DNA of 64,000 nt from Novosphingobium sp. CECT 9465. GTDB lineage: Bacteria; Pseudomonadota; Alphaproteobacteria; Sphingomonadales; Sphingomonadaceae. The translations under genes were made by a program, and so were the position numbers. Of this stretch, positions 35,170-44,010 are shown in pieces (position 1 is the first letter of the stretch; every line of letters begins with the position of its first letter). The stretch spans positions 916,501 to 980,500 of the forward strand of contig NZ_CAKLBX010000001.1 of assembly GCF_920987055.1 (NCBI RefSeq). The letters are read 5' to 3'. The notes under the pieces are model-generated. The model saw nothing but the letters and a program-made list of their open reading frames with translations, was not told where the DNA came from and made no database searches.

Positions 35170-35711
35170 TTAGGCGGCGAGCTTGCGGTGTTGCAAGCGC
35201 CGATGTTCGATGGTCTGTCGCTTGATCCTTTCGCGCTGTTTGATGATGGCTGGAGCCCTGCCGAAGTAGGCATCGGCGGGCGTCACGTTGTTCAGGCTCT
35301 CGTGGTAACGCTGGTGGTTGTAGTACTCGACGAAGGCCTCGATTTGGGCTTCGAGGTCGCCGGGCAAAAAGTAGTTTTCCAGCAGGATGCGGTTTTTCAG
35401 GGTTTGGTGCCAGCGCTCGATCTTGCCCTGGGTTTGCGGGTGCATCGGGGCACCGCGCACGTGGCTCATCTTCCGGGCCTCAATGTATTCAGCCAATTCG
35501 CCGGCGATGTAGCTGGGGCCATTATCCGACAACAGCCTGGGCTTGTGCAGCACCGTGGCGCTGTCGCAGCCCGATGCGCCAAGGGCCAGGTCGAGCGTGT
35601 CGGTCACATCCTCGGCGCGCATGTTGGTGCACAGTTTCCAGGCGATAATGTAGCGCGAGAAGTCGTCGAGCACGGTCGACAGGTACATCCAGCCCCACCC
35701 GATGATCTTGA
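35170..35711 (-). CDS. IS3 OrfB, 3' exon (copy 2)
   Basis: Encodes the OrfB part after FTYF: KIIGWGWMYLSTVLDDFSRY through the C-terminal HRRLQHRKLAA. It holds the second Asp and the Glu of the DDE triad. Joined to 37952-38390 it makes 981 bases, the same length as the intact orfB of copy 1. It would be translated only from spliced RNA. Confidence 0.88.
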
Positions 35712-35746
35712 GTGGAGTAGGAAGCGCATAAGCGCTTCCCCTCCCC

Positions 35747-35780
35747 GAACCGTACGTGCACCTTTCAGCGCATACGGCTC
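35747..35780 (-). ncRNA. group II intron domain V
   Basis: 34-nt hairpin, minus strand, reading GAGCCGTATGCG with GAAA loop and GTACGGTTC: the catalytic AGC triad, two-base bulge and closing stem are in place. It lies directly after the reverse transcriptase stop and before the domain VI-like AGCGCTTATGCGCT stem (about 35722-35737). Its intact form suggests a splicing-competent intron. Confidence 0.85.
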
Positions 35781-35785
35781 TCTAT

Positions 35786-37315
35786 TCAACCTTGGTCCAA
35801 GGCCATGGCGACATCACGATAGCGGGAGGTGACGGTGTTTCGGAGCTCGTCCCGATAGATGTAGGGATTTCGCTCCGGATTCCGCCACCGGAACTGCATC
35901 TTCTGGCTTGTGACCAGTCGTCGCAGCGCCTTGCCGACGGCATTGCCCTGATTGCTTCGACCGTAGACCAGCCACGTCTTCGATTGGCCGGTTTCCGGCA
36001 TGCGGTACCATTTACGCATCAAAGGCTTGATACGGGACCGGTACTTCTGCGCCAACCAGTGCGCCATTTTCCAGAACACGACGGTGTCGATGCGCCGGAA
36101 TGTGCGCGCCGTGAAGTCGGTGAACCTGTAGAACGCAGCCCATCCCGCCAGCTGGCGGTTCAGACCGTCGATCATGTCCACCGCGGCAACCTCATGATTG
36201 CCGGAGAGAGCCTCGACCAATCGGCGAGCGAAGGTCTTGGCCTTCTCCTTGGGTATCGTTGAGACCACGGACATGCGTCCGCTCGATCCCCGCCTGCGGA
36301 TAATCCGGTGCCCGAGGAACACGAACCCGTCGTCGACGTGGGTGATATGGCTCTTGTCCATATTCAACGTCAGCTTCAGGTCGTCTTCCAGAAAGGCCCG
36401 GCATTCCTCGCGGATGGCCTCGGCATGTGCCTTGGTGCCCTTGACGATGACAACGAAGTCATCGGCGTAACGGCAGTAGGCGACAGCAGGTTTCCATTGC
36501 CGGTTCTCGCGAACCGTGATGGGGCGCCCCTGCTGGATGCCGAAGTTCCATGCCCAGCGATCCTTTCGCGCCTTGTCGCTCAGGTATTTCGCCTCCAGCC
36601 ACGCATCAAACTCATGGAGCATGATGTTGGACAGGAGCGGCGACAGCACGCCGCCTTGCGGTACACCTTCGCTTGAGGCGACGAACAGGCCACGGTCGAC
36701 GTGGCCCGCCTTCAGGAATCGCCAGAGCAGATCAACAAACCGATCATCCCGGATTCGCCGCCGAACGCAGCGAAGCAGAAGCCGGTGGTGGACCGTATCG
36801 AAGTAGCTCGCCAGATCACCTTCGATGATCCAGCGGCCCCGCGCTCCGGCACCACTATCCTGCAACTGTATCTTCACGGTCCGGACAGCGTGATGCACGC
36901 TGCGTTCCGGCCTGAAGCCGTAGGAGAGGCGATGGAAGTCGCTTTCCCAGATCGGCTCCATGGCCATCAGCATCGCGCGCTGGACGATGCGGTCTTTCAG
37001 GGTCGGGATACCAAGTGGTCGTTTCTTGCCATTGGCTTTCGGGATATAGATTCGCCTGACCGGCTGCGGGTGATAACTCCCCGTCAGCAAGTCCGTTCGC
37101 AGACTGGCCAGCTGTTCTGCCAGTACGGCCTGCATCCGTCGCTTGTCCATTCCGTCGATGCCCGGCGTATTGGCGCCACTCGACGCCAGCACGATCCGAG
37201 CCGCCTCGGCAAGCCACGCCCGATCGGCAATGAGCCGGAGAAGGCGATCGAACTTGCGGTTCTGGTCGCTCTCGGCCCACGTCGCGAGCTTGTGCTGCAT
37301 TTCGCTGATTATCAA
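35786..37315 (-). CDS. ltrA: group II intron reverse transcriptase/maturase
   Basis: 509-residue intron-encoded protein that helps its intron fold and copies it into DNA. RT motifs: PGIDGMDKRRM, RRIYIPKANGKKRPLGIPTL, YGFRPERSVHHA, GDLASYFDTVHH, VPQGGVLSPLLSNIML, the active site RYADDFVVIVKG, and LGHRIIRRRG. A maturase (X) and GIIM-type C-terminus follows (LAGWAAFYRFTD). No HNH endonuclease is visible. The stop is six bases from domain V. All catalytic aspartates are present. Confidence 0.94.
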   Translation of the reverse strand: MIISEMQHKLATWAESDQNRKFDRLLRLIADRAWLAEAARIVLASSGANTPGIDGMDKRRMQAVLAEQLASLRTDLLTGSYHPQPVRRIYIPKANGKKRPLGIPTLKDRIVQRAMLMAMEPIWESDFHRLSYGFRPERSVHHAVRTVKIQLQDSGAGARGRWIIEGDLASYFDTVHHRLLLRCVRRRIRDDRFVDLLWRFLKAGHVDRGLFVASSEGVPQGGVLSPLLSNIMLHEFDAWLEAKYLSDKARKDRWAWNFGIQQGRPITVRENRQWKPAVAYCRYADDFVVIVKGTKAHAEAIREECRAFLEDDLKLTLNMDKSHITHVDDGFVFLGHRIIRRRGSSGRMSVVSTIPKEKAKTFARRLVEALSGNHEVAAVDMIDGLNRQLAGWAAFYRFTDFTARTFRRIDTVVFWKMAHWLAQKYRSRIKPLMRKWYRMPETGQSKTWLVYGRSNQGNAVGKALRRLVTSQKMQFRWRNPERNPYIYRDELRNTVTSRYRDVAMALDQG

Positions 37316-37951
37316 AGGTCTTCACCTCGTTTGGTCAGGTAGTTTGCACTTCAAGCTGATTGAACTGTCCCCCTTCGCCATGTGACAGGCTTTCCCTGTC
37401 GCGGACTACTACGGGGACTCCGCCAGCACGGTGGACATCGGGGCCAACTCCCTTGGCATTCCATCATGCCTTCCCTCGTTCATATGCTGGACTTTCGCGC
37501 GCTGGGGAGGCTGCCGGTCGCAGTCCTTGTCCTTGCGTCCCGCAAGTCGATGCCGATGCCATGGCCTGGCTGCATTCTCTCCATGGCTCCATGCGGACGG
37601 GCTACATTTCCGGCCACATTCGGATGTCGCCGACATACGTCTCCGGCGCCATCATCAGCATTCCGCCTGTTAAGCCGTGTAGGCGAAGGCGACATTTCAG
37701 CCCTCGGATGCGGATTAACCGGTTCGTGTTCCTCAACCTTCCAGCGCTACAGCCTCGGGGACCATCTCGGCGTAACGGCTTCGCCTCAATCCCCTTTACC
37801 TGCGGGCTACGTCACCCTGCCAGTTGACGGCAGGTCACCGCCGCTTGGGCTCATGCCCCCTCACAGCAGAGGGCAAGGCATTCGTTCAGTTCCTCCTTTC
37901 TCCTTTGCATTCCAGTCATATGCACCCCGGACCATCCGGGACGAGGCGCAC

Positions 37952-38390
37952 AGTAGGTAAAATCAGTCTGCCACATCTCGTTTACCCGCGTGGTCTTGGT
38001 GTGGAACTGATCGGCGGCCTTGATCACGACATAGGCCGGGCTGGTGATCAGATCGTGGGCCTTCAACAGACGGTAAACCGTGGCTTCCGACACGAAGTAG
38101 CGCCTCTCATCGGTAAAACGCACCGCCAGTTCCCGGGGGCTTAGCTCGGACTGCCCCAGCGCCAGCTCGATGATCTGATCATGGATGTCAGGCGGGATCC
38201 GGTTCCACACCCGGCTCGGTGTCGATGGCCGATCCTCCAGCGCCTCCGGGCCGCCTTCGAGGAACCGGTCGTACCAGCGGTAGAAGGTCCGACGGGCAAT
38301 GCCGAGCTCGTCCAACGTGTGCTTGGCTGGTAGGTGCGATTGCTCGACGATCCGGATGATCTCGAGCTTCTCCGATGCTGGATACCTCAT
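37952..38390 (-). CDS. IS3 OrfB, 5' exon (copy 2)
   Basis: Starts at the ATG at 38390, overlapping the orfA stop, and runs MRYPASEKLEIIRIVEQSHL to the first catalytic Asp in MWQTDFTY, where the intron interrupts. Without splicing the frame reads a short way into the intron and stops. Identical in protein sequence to the same part of copy 1. Confidence 0.88.
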
Positions 38391-38773
38391 TCGTCGTCGC
38401 CCCCATCCGCGATCATACTTTTTTTGAGCAGACGGTTTTCGAGCGTCAGGTCGGCAACGCATTCCTTCAGGGCACGGGCTTCGCGGCGCAGGTCCTGCAC
38501 CTCGCCGGTGGTTGCGGCACGGGCAGTGTCGCCAGCCAGGCGACGCTTGCCCGCTTCCATGAACTCCTTCGACCAGGTGTAATACAGGCTTTGGGCGATG
38601 CCTTCCTTGCGGCACAGCTCGGCAATGCTGTCCTCGCCGCGCAGGCCATCCAGCACGATCCTGATCTTGTCTTCGGCCGAGAAGTGCCGACGGGTCTGCC
38701 GCCGGATGTCCTTCACCACCCGCTCGGCAGGGGCCTTCATCGGCGATTTTTTTAAGGAGTGTTGGGGCTTCAT
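38387..38773 (-). CDS. IS3-family transposase OrfA (copy 2)
   Basis: 128 residues, same domains as the copy 1 OrfA (helix-turn-helix RHFSAEDKIRIVLDG.. and leucine-rich coiled coil), with one substitution (SPMKAP in place of SPIKAP). The start at 38773 lies in the same inverted-repeat hairpin. Stop overlaps the orfB ATG. Confidence 0.9.
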   Translation of the reverse strand: MKPQHSLKKSPMKAPAERVVKDIRRQTRRHFSAEDKIRIVLDGLRGEDSIAELCRKEGIAQSLYYTWSKEFMEAGKRRLAGDTARAATTGEVQDLRREARALKECVADLTLENRLLKKSMIADGGDDE

Positions 38774-38858
38774 CTTCGTTCCTTCGTCACTACGACGAAG
38801 CCCCAACACTCCTTAAATCACAACCTCAAATCTGTGCCATTGGTGCTGACGGGGAACA

Positions 38859-39107
38859 CTTGTGGAGCGGCAGGCGGCTTTCAGCAAGCACGGTGCCGGT
38901 GCGGACGCTGAAGTGTTGGCGGCAGTCGCGGCAGCGGTAAGGCATCGGCTTGTGGTTCTTGACTTCGGCAACCGACAAGCTGCCGCAATGCGGGCAAGAG
39001 ACTTCGCCGTTCCAGCGGTTGCGCTCGAAATACTGCCGTGCAGCTTCCTCATTGGGGAAGCGTTCAAAGAACTGATACAGGCTGACGGTTTCGGGCTTGT
39101 CGGTTAT
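38859..39107 (-). pseudogene. IS1595-family transposase, 5' fragment
   Basis: Minus strand frame reads ITDKPETVSLYQFFERFPNE, then NGEVSCPHCGSLSV and PYRCRDCRQHFSVRTGTVLA, the N-terminal zinc-ribbon of IS1595/ISPna2-group transposases, up to ESRLPLHK where the IS3 copy begins. The catalytic part is absent from the window. The expected start position is ATA (39107-39105) with an in-frame TAG just upstream, so the start also seems damaged. Upstream, AACTAGCCA at 39113 and TGGCTAGTT at 39150 form an inverted pair that may belong to its end. Confidence 0.8.
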
Positions 39108-39161
39108 GAAACCTAACTAGCCATATTTTTTGGTGCCGTCAAATTATTTTTGGCTAGTTAA

Positions 39162-39182
39162 GTATATAGGCCCCAAATATTT
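39162..39182. repeat. right 21-bp inverted repeat bounding the island
   Basis: Exact inverted copy of 30649-30669 (reads GTATATAGGCCCC.. on plus). It lies about 55 bp from the stop codon of the small lmo0937-type gene. Together the pair encloses all mobile elements of the window. Confidence 0.75.
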
Positions 39183-39236
39183 GGCAGTGAGGCACCTTGC
39201 GGATGTGCTTGGCTGGCAGCGTCCGATCGATGCCGT

Positions 39237-39383
39237 TCAGACCCGTCGACCCCGGAACAATTGCACCAGTCCGACGATCACCGCGATGACCAGCACGATG
39301 TGGATTATTCCTGCTGTGATCTTGAACGCGAATACGCCGAGCGCCCACAACACGAACAGTACGAGGGCAATGGTCAAAAGCAT
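39237..39383 (-). CDS. lmo0937 family small membrane protein
   Basis: 48 residues: MLLTIALVLFVLWALGVFAF, then KITAGIIHIVLVIAVIVGLV and a basic end QLFRGRRV. Two hydrophobic helices; this is the lmo0937 type of tiny membrane protein often made under stress in many bacteria. GGGAGAAG lies about seven bases upstream of the ATG. Function unknown. The gene is short enough to be missed by size-limited gene finders. Confidence 0.82.
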   Translation of the reverse strand: MLLTIALVLFVLWALGVFAFKITAGIIHIVLVIAVIVGLVQLFRGRRV

Positions 39384-39429
39384 GGTTTCTTCTCCCGGCT
39401 AAACCCTTCGGCGGGCTGGTCGGAAGTAT

Positions 39430-39455
39430 AATCCGCGTGTGGAGCAAAAGGTTCC
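39430..39455 (-). promoter_or_regulatory. possible EcfG-type promoter for the small membrane protein gene
   Basis: On the minus strand GGAACC at 39455-39450 is followed 16 bases later by GATT. The general-stress sigma consensus of alphaproteobacteria is GGAAC, 16-17 bases, CGTT; the -35 fits and the -10 fits only in TT. The gene starts about 47 bp downstream. Weak support. Confidence 0.3.
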
Positions 39456-39552
39456 TGCGGCATATATTGGCGGCGGGTGAGGGGAACTTCCTAGCGCCAG
39501 CAAGCGCCGTTGATAACCATTTCTTTGCAACCGCTTGGTATGCGTCGTTGAA

Positions 39553-41838
39553 ATGGGGACAGCACCCTTCCTTGGACGTGGCCGGTCGCGGCAGGCAGTG
39601 GGTGCGACCAGCGCCCGCTGGATCGTGGCGGGCACATTCCTTGCCCTGCTGGCACTGACCGCAGCGCTCATCGCCGCCTTCCGCAATTCCACGAACATAG
39701 CCGACGAATATGCGCGTACCGAAGAGCGCCGACTGGTCGAGCGATTTGTCGAGCGTAGCGGCAGGCAGATCGCCGAAGCAGGCATGCTGCAGGTGAAATG
39801 GGACGAGGCGGTAACCAAATTGAATGGGCCAGACCTTGAACCGTGGGCGCGAAATTTCCTGGCCGGATATTTCTGGGGCAGCCATCGCATCGACCATCTG
39901 TACCACGTTCGCTTCGACGGAACGCCGGTCCACTGCTGGACCGGCGTCCGGCTTGAGCGTACGTGCAACTTCGATGAGATCAGATCGCAAGTTCGTGAAC
40001 TGGTGCGACGCTCGGTGCTGGAAAGCCCCAGTGAAAGCGCGATTGTCGAATGGCGCAGCCACGGGAATGTCCAATGGCCGTATGACAGCAAAGGGTTGCC
40101 GATTCCGCGCGGTCTTGCTGCCATGACGCGGTACAAGGGCCAGCCGGCCTTCCTTGCCGTGGCGTCTGTCGTGCCGGATGTGGAACCGAAGCTGCTCAGG
40201 GGCGCACCGGACTATATCGTGCTGGTCCGCAATTTCGATCATCGCGTGATTTCCGATATCGGCGGTTCGCTGCTGTTGGAGGATGTCCGCTATGAAGATC
40301 AATTGCGCCACGGCGAGGGGCGTAACGCCTTTGCCCTTGCGGCTATCGATGGGCAGAACATTGGCGCCGTATCATGGCGCGCCAAGCCGCCGGGGCCGGC
40401 CATCCTGCGCCGCACCGCGCCGCTGCTGGCCGTCTATATCCTGTTCTTCGTTGGCGTGGTGGCAGGCGGTGCAATCATCGTGCGCCGGATGCGGCGGACA
40501 ACCAGCGAACTGATCGCCAGCGAGGCACAGGCACAGCATAATGCCCTGCACGATGCGATGTCCGGCCTGCCCAATCGCGCGCACTTCATGCAGAAGCTGC
40601 GCCAGGAATTATCGGCCTGCATTGAACGGCGCGAGCTTGGCGATGTGTTTGTCGCCTATATCGATATCGATCGGTTCAAGGTGGTGAACGATACGCTGGG
40701 CCACCATGTCGGTGACGAACTTGTGCGGCAAGTGGCCTTGCGGTTGCGCCGGACATTGCCGCCAGGCGATTTTCTTTCACGCTTCGGCGGTGACGAATTC
40801 GTGCTGTTGCGACGGACTACCGGAGGCCGGGCCGCCGCCGACATGCTGGGACGGCAGGTCATGGCGCTGATGAACGACCCATTCGTGATTTCCGGCAACA
40901 ATCTGGATATCAGCTGTTCGTGCGGGATCAGCTGGGGTCCTGAGCAAAGCGAAGATCCCGGCGAACTGTTGCGGCGGTCCGATATCGCGCTCTACCGGTC
41001 CAAGCAGCGGGGGCGCGCACGCTATCGGCGTTTTACGCGCGACATGGATGCATCGCTCAAATTGCGGCGCGAAATGGAAATCGAACTGCGCCGGGCGATC
41101 GCGCGTGACGAACTGGCACTGGCTTATCAGCCTATCGTCGATGCCTCGGACGGTGCGATTCAGGGATTTGAGGCACTGTTACGCTGGCAACACCCTGAAC
41201 GTGGCGCGATCCGGCCCGGCTTGTTCGTACCGGTGGCCGAGCAGGCCGGGATCATGGTCCCCCTGGGCACCTGGGTGTTGCGCCGGGTATTTACCGAATG
41301 TCGCGACTGGCCCGATTGCGACATATCGGTCAATCTTTCGCCATTACAGATCATGGCCAGCGATTTCCTGCCAACCCTCGACGCGTTGCTGCGTGAAACC
41401 GGGGCCGATCCGCGCCGGTTCGTGCTGGAAGTAACCGAGGGCGTGATGCTGGACCGCAGCGATCATGTGGTCGATGTGCTCAAGGGGCTGAACTACCGCG
41501 GCTTCCGCATTGCACTGGATGATTTCGGCATCGGGTATTCGTCGCTCAGCTATCTGCGCTCATTCCAGTTCGACCGGATCAAGATCGATCGGTCTTTCGT
41601 GCAGAACATCGAGGCCGATCTTGATGCACATTCGATCCTGCGCGCCATCGTCTCGCTTGGACACACACTGCGGATGAAAGTTGTGGCCGAAGGCGTGGAG
41701 ACTCCGGTACAGCGCGCGCTGGTGCAGGCGGCGGGATGCCAGATGATTCAGGGGCACCTGTTCTGGATGGCGATGTCGCCGCAAGAAGCGCTGGCCCTGC
41801 TGGGACCGAAGCGGGCCAAGTTGCGGCGTTCTGCCTGA
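39553..41838 (+). CDS. CHASE4-like/GGDEF/EAL cyclic-di-GMP protein
   Basis: Membrane sensor protein of about 761 residues. N-terminal helix (WIVAGTFLALLALTAALIAA), periplasmic CHASE4-like domain (about 45-260), second helix (LLAVYILFFVGVVAGGAIIV), then GGDEF with an intact RFGGDEFVLL and EAL with FEALLRW, SVNLSPLQ, LEVTEGVM, DDFGIGYSSL, KIDRSFV and AEGVET, all metal and base residues present. The C-terminal motif is QGHLFWMAMSP instead of the common QGYLFSRP. It may therefore make or break c-di-GMP. ATG at 39553 preferred over a TTG upstream. Confidence 0.9.
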   Translation: MGTAPFLGRGRSRQAVGATSARWIVAGTFLALLALTAALIAAFRNSTNIADEYARTEERRLVERFVERSGRQIAEAGMLQVKWDEAVTKLNGPDLEPWARNFLAGYFWGSHRIDHLYHVRFDGTPVHCWTGVRLERTCNFDEIRSQVRELVRRSVLESPSESAIVEWRSHGNVQWPYDSKGLPIPRGLAAMTRYKGQPAFLAVASVVPDVEPKLLRGAPDYIVLVRNFDHRVISDIGGSLLLEDVRYEDQLRHGEGRNAFALAAIDGQNIGAVSWRAKPPGPAILRRTAPLLAVYILFFVGVVAGGAIIVRRMRRTTSELIASEAQAQHNALHDAMSGLPNRAHFMQKLRQELSACIERRELGDVFVAYIDIDRFKVVNDTLGHHVGDELVRQVALRLRRTLPPGDFLSRFGGDEFVLLRRTTGGRAAADMLGRQVMALMNDPFVISGNNLDISCSCGISWGPEQSEDPGELLRRSDIALYRSKQRGRARYRRFTRDMDASLKLRREMEIELRRAIARDELALAYQPIVDASDGAIQGFEALLRWQHPERGAIRPGLFVPVAEQAGIMVPLGTWVLRRVFTECRDWPDCDISVNLSPLQIMASDFLPTLDALLRETGADPRRFVLEVTEGVMLDRSDHVVDVLKGLNYRGFRIALDDFGIGYSSLSYLRSFQFDRIKIDRSFVQNIEADLDAHSILRAIVSLGHTLRMKVVAEGVETPVQRALVQAAGCQMIQGHLFWMAMSPQEALALLGPKRAKLRRSA

Positions 41839-41854
41839 CCCAACGAAATCAGGA

Positions 41855-42346
41855 TCAGCCTGCCGAGGGCGTCGATTCAGCCTTTGCGGTGACTGTGCGG
41901 GGATAGATGAACCCGTGAGTGGGGCTGGCGCGCAGCCCGACCGATTTCGTGGGCGCATACCATACGCGCACTTCGCTCCAGTCTCCTGCTGCCGAAACAT
42001 CAACCGCCACCACGCCGCGGTCCACCGCGCCGGGGCCTGACCAGTTGGCGTGGTCGATCAGGATGTGACGGGCATCGACGACCTGGCGGACGACTGCGAC
42101 GTGCCCATAGGGCATTGCATGGGTGCCGCGAAAGGCCAGGACCGCGCCGGGGCGTGGCTCCTGCCCGCGTTCGTAGGAGGCTTCGGCATTGCTCCACCAA
42201 TCGCGTGCATTGCCCGAAATCTGCACGTCAGAGATCTGCCGGGCATACGTGACGCACTGGAGCCGCGCATGGGCGACGGCGGGGAGCGTCACGAAAGAGA
42301 TCAGGGCGAGGAGTGTTGCGACCGCGTTTCTTAGCATGTGCAGCAT
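41855..42346 (-). CDS. secreted CHAP domain protein
   Basis: Probable cell wall amidase or peptidase. Signal peptide (MLRNAVATLLALISFVTLPAVAHA), then a CHAP domain with the catalytic Cys in LQCVTYARQIS and the His in MPYGHVAVVRQVVD, plus HILIDHANWSG. About 163 residues from the ATG at 42346. In sphingomonads such small CHAP proteins are common and uncharacterised. Convergent with the GGDEF/EAL gene, 16 bp apart. Confidence 0.83.
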   Translation of the reverse strand: MLHMLRNAVATLLALISFVTLPAVAHARLQCVTYARQISDVQISGNARDWWSNAEASYERGQEPRPGAVLAFRGTHAMPYGHVAVVRQVVDARHILIDHANWSGPGAVDRGVVAVDVSAAGDWSEVRVWYAPTKSVGLRASPTHGFIYPRTVTAKAESTPSAG

Positions 42347-42493
42347 GACTAAGGATTTCGCGCAATATGAGGAGTCCTGCCCCGCTCCGTTCATCCTGCC
42401 GCAATCACGGTTCGGCCCGGTTCATCGCAACTTGTGGAGAAAATCACGATCCGGTGTGTTGTGGGGTGCCTGGTTCCTTCACGTCGCACAATG

Positions 42494-42522
42494 GAAAAAG
42501 GCGCCCGGTTCCCCGGACGCCC
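42494..42522 (-). terminator. rho-independent terminator of glnA
   Basis: On the minus strand GGCGTCCGGGGAACCGGGCGCC forms a GC stem with a short loop and is followed by TTTTT (42499-42495). It lies about 25 bp after the glnA stop. Confidence 0.8.
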
Positions 42523-42546
42523 TTTCCTTTCGCCGATCCGGTGAGA

Positions 42547-43956
42547 TCAGAGCGAGTAGTACATGTCGAATTCGACGGCCGAAGGCGTGGTTTCCCAGCG
42601 CATCACTTCGGGCCACTTCAGTTCGATATAGGCTTCGATCTGATCCTTGGTGAACACGCCACCCTGAAGCAGGAATTCATGATCGGCTTCGAGGCATTCG
42701 AGCGCTTCACGAAGCGAACCGCACACGGTGGGAACTTCTGCGAGTTCTGCCGGCGGCAGATCGTAAAGGTTCTTGTCCATGGCTTCGCCCGGATGGATCT
42801 TGTTCTTGATCCCGTCGAGACCGGCCATCAGCAGCGCAGCGTAGCACAGGTAGACGTTGGCCATCGCGTCGGGGAAGCGGAATTCCACGCGCTTTGCCTT
42901 CGAACCGGCACCGTAAGGGATGCGGCACGAAGCCGAACGGTTGCGCGCCGAATAGGCGAGCAGCACGGGAGCTTCATAGCCCGGCACCAGACGCTTGTAG
43001 CTGTTGGTGGTCGGGTTGGTGAAGGCATTGAGCGCCTTGGCGTGCTTGATCACGCCACCGATGAAGTACAGGCACATGTCCGACAGACCTGCATAACCGT
43101 TACCGGCGAACAGCGGCTTGCCAGCTTCCCAGATCGAGATATGCGTGTGCATGCCCGAACCGTTATCGCCCTTGATCGGCTTCGGCATGAACGTGGCCGT
43201 CTTTCCATAGGCGTGGGCGACCTGCTGCACGACGTACTTGTAGACCTGCATGCGGTCAGCGGTCTGGACCAGCGTACCGAAGGTCAGGCCGAGTTCGTGC
43301 TGGGCCGAGGCGACTTCGTGGTGATGCTTGTCGCAGGGCAGGCCCATTTCGATCATGGTCGAAACCATTTCGCCGCGGATATCGACGCAGCTGTCGATCG
43401 GGGCGACGGGGAAATAACCACCCTTTACGCCAGGGCGGTGGCCCATGTTGCCGCCTTCGTAGGCCTTGTTGGTGTTGGTCGGCAGTTCCACGTCATCGAT
43501 ACGGAAGCCGTTGCCATCGTAGCCGTCGTAGAACTTGACGTCGTCAAACAGGAAGAACTCTGCTTCCGGCCCGACATAGACGGTGTCACCCACGCCGGTC
43601 GACTTGACGAAGGCTTCGGCGCGCTTGGCGGTCGAGCGGGGATCGCGCGAATAAAGTTCGCCGGTCGATGGTTCGACGATGTCGCAAACGACGATCAGCA
43701 TCGGGGTGGCGCTGAACGGATCGACAAAGATGGCATCGAGATCGGGCTTGAGGATCATGTCCGATTCGTTGATGGCCTTCCAGCCTTCGATCGACGAACC
43801 GTCAAACATCAGGCCGTCTTCCAGTTCGTCTTCGCCGATCAGGCTGGCCACCATGGTAAGGTGCTGCCACTTGCCCTTGGGATCGGTGAAACGCAGATCG
43901 ATCCACTCGATTTCCTCGTCCTTGATGCGGGCGAGAATGTCCTTTGCAGTTGCCAT
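42547..43956 (-). CDS. glnA: glutamine synthetase type I
   Basis: Assimilates ammonium into glutamine. 469 residues starting [20 protein letters not shown]. Metal and ATP motifs [22 protein letters not shown] and the Glu flap region [20 protein letters not shown] are present; the adenylylation Tyr is in [10 protein letters not shown] (about residue 397), so activity is probably adjusted by GlnE. Downstream of glnB on the same strand with a 172-bp gap, and followed by a terminator. Confidence 0.97.
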   Translation of the reverse strand: MATAKDILARIKDEEIEWIDLRFTDPKGKWQHLTMVASLIGEDELEDGLMFDGSSIEGWKAINESDMILKPDLDAIFVDPFSATPMLIVVCDIVEPSTGELYSRDPRSTAKRAEAFVKSTGVGDTVYVGPEAEFFLFDDVKFYDGYDGNGFRIDDVELPTNTNKAYEGGNMGHRPGVKGGYFPVAPIDSCVDIRGEMVSTMIEMGLPCDKHHHEVASAQHELGLTFGTLVQTADRMQVYKYVVQQVAHAYGKTATFMPKPIKGDNGSGMHTHISIWEAGKPLFAGNGYAGLSDMCLYFIGGVIKHAKALNAFTNPTTNSYKRLVPGYEAPVLLAYSARNRSASCRIPYGAGSKAKRVEFRFPDAMANVYLCYAALLMAGLDGIKNKIHPGEAMDKNLYDLPPAELAEVPTVCGSLREALECLEADHEFLLQGGVFTKDQIEAYIELKWPEVMRWETTPSAVEFDMYYSL

Positions 43957-44010
43957 CGCTGATCCTTCTTCTTCTTGCCCCCGGTGGAGAGGTACGGGGG
44001 GTTAAGTGCG

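Larger units (their letters stand above)
35712..37951 (-). mobile_element. group II intron with reverse transcriptase, 2240 bp
   Basis: Starts on the minus strand with GTGCGCC at 37951 (GUGYG consensus) and ends CCTACTCCAC at 35712 (AY consensus). Flanking exon bases CTACT and TCAAG join to CTACTTCAAG, exactly the sequence of intact copy 1. It lies in the sense direction of orfB. It contains a reverse transcriptase ORF and a textbook domain V. DNA of domain I (about 37320-37951) has no gene. Boundaries are set by comparison with copy 1 and are firm. Confidence 0.93.
35096..38858 (-). mobile_element. IS3-family insertion sequence, inverted copy split by a group II intron
   Basis: Second copy of the 1523-bp element in the opposite orientation. 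Total span is 3763 bp; subtracting the 2240-bp intron leaves exactly 1523 bp. Ends read as the complement of TGTTCCCC at 38851-38858 and TGTCCGTC at 35096. Flanks (CAAG before, ACAA after, in element orientation) show no target duplication. Nearly identical to copy 1, so transposition or duplication was recent. Confidence 0.9.

Noticed and set aside
36701..37342. Open frames on the plus strand across the intron
   Set aside because: Antisense to the reverse transcriptase; no motif.
37360..37827. Open frames in domain I of the group II intron
   Set aside because: The region is structural intron RNA; frames on both strands are incidental.
39481..39515. GGAAC...CGTT upstream of the GGDEF/EAL gene as an EcfG promoter
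   Set aside because: Spacing is about 20 bases rather than 16-17.
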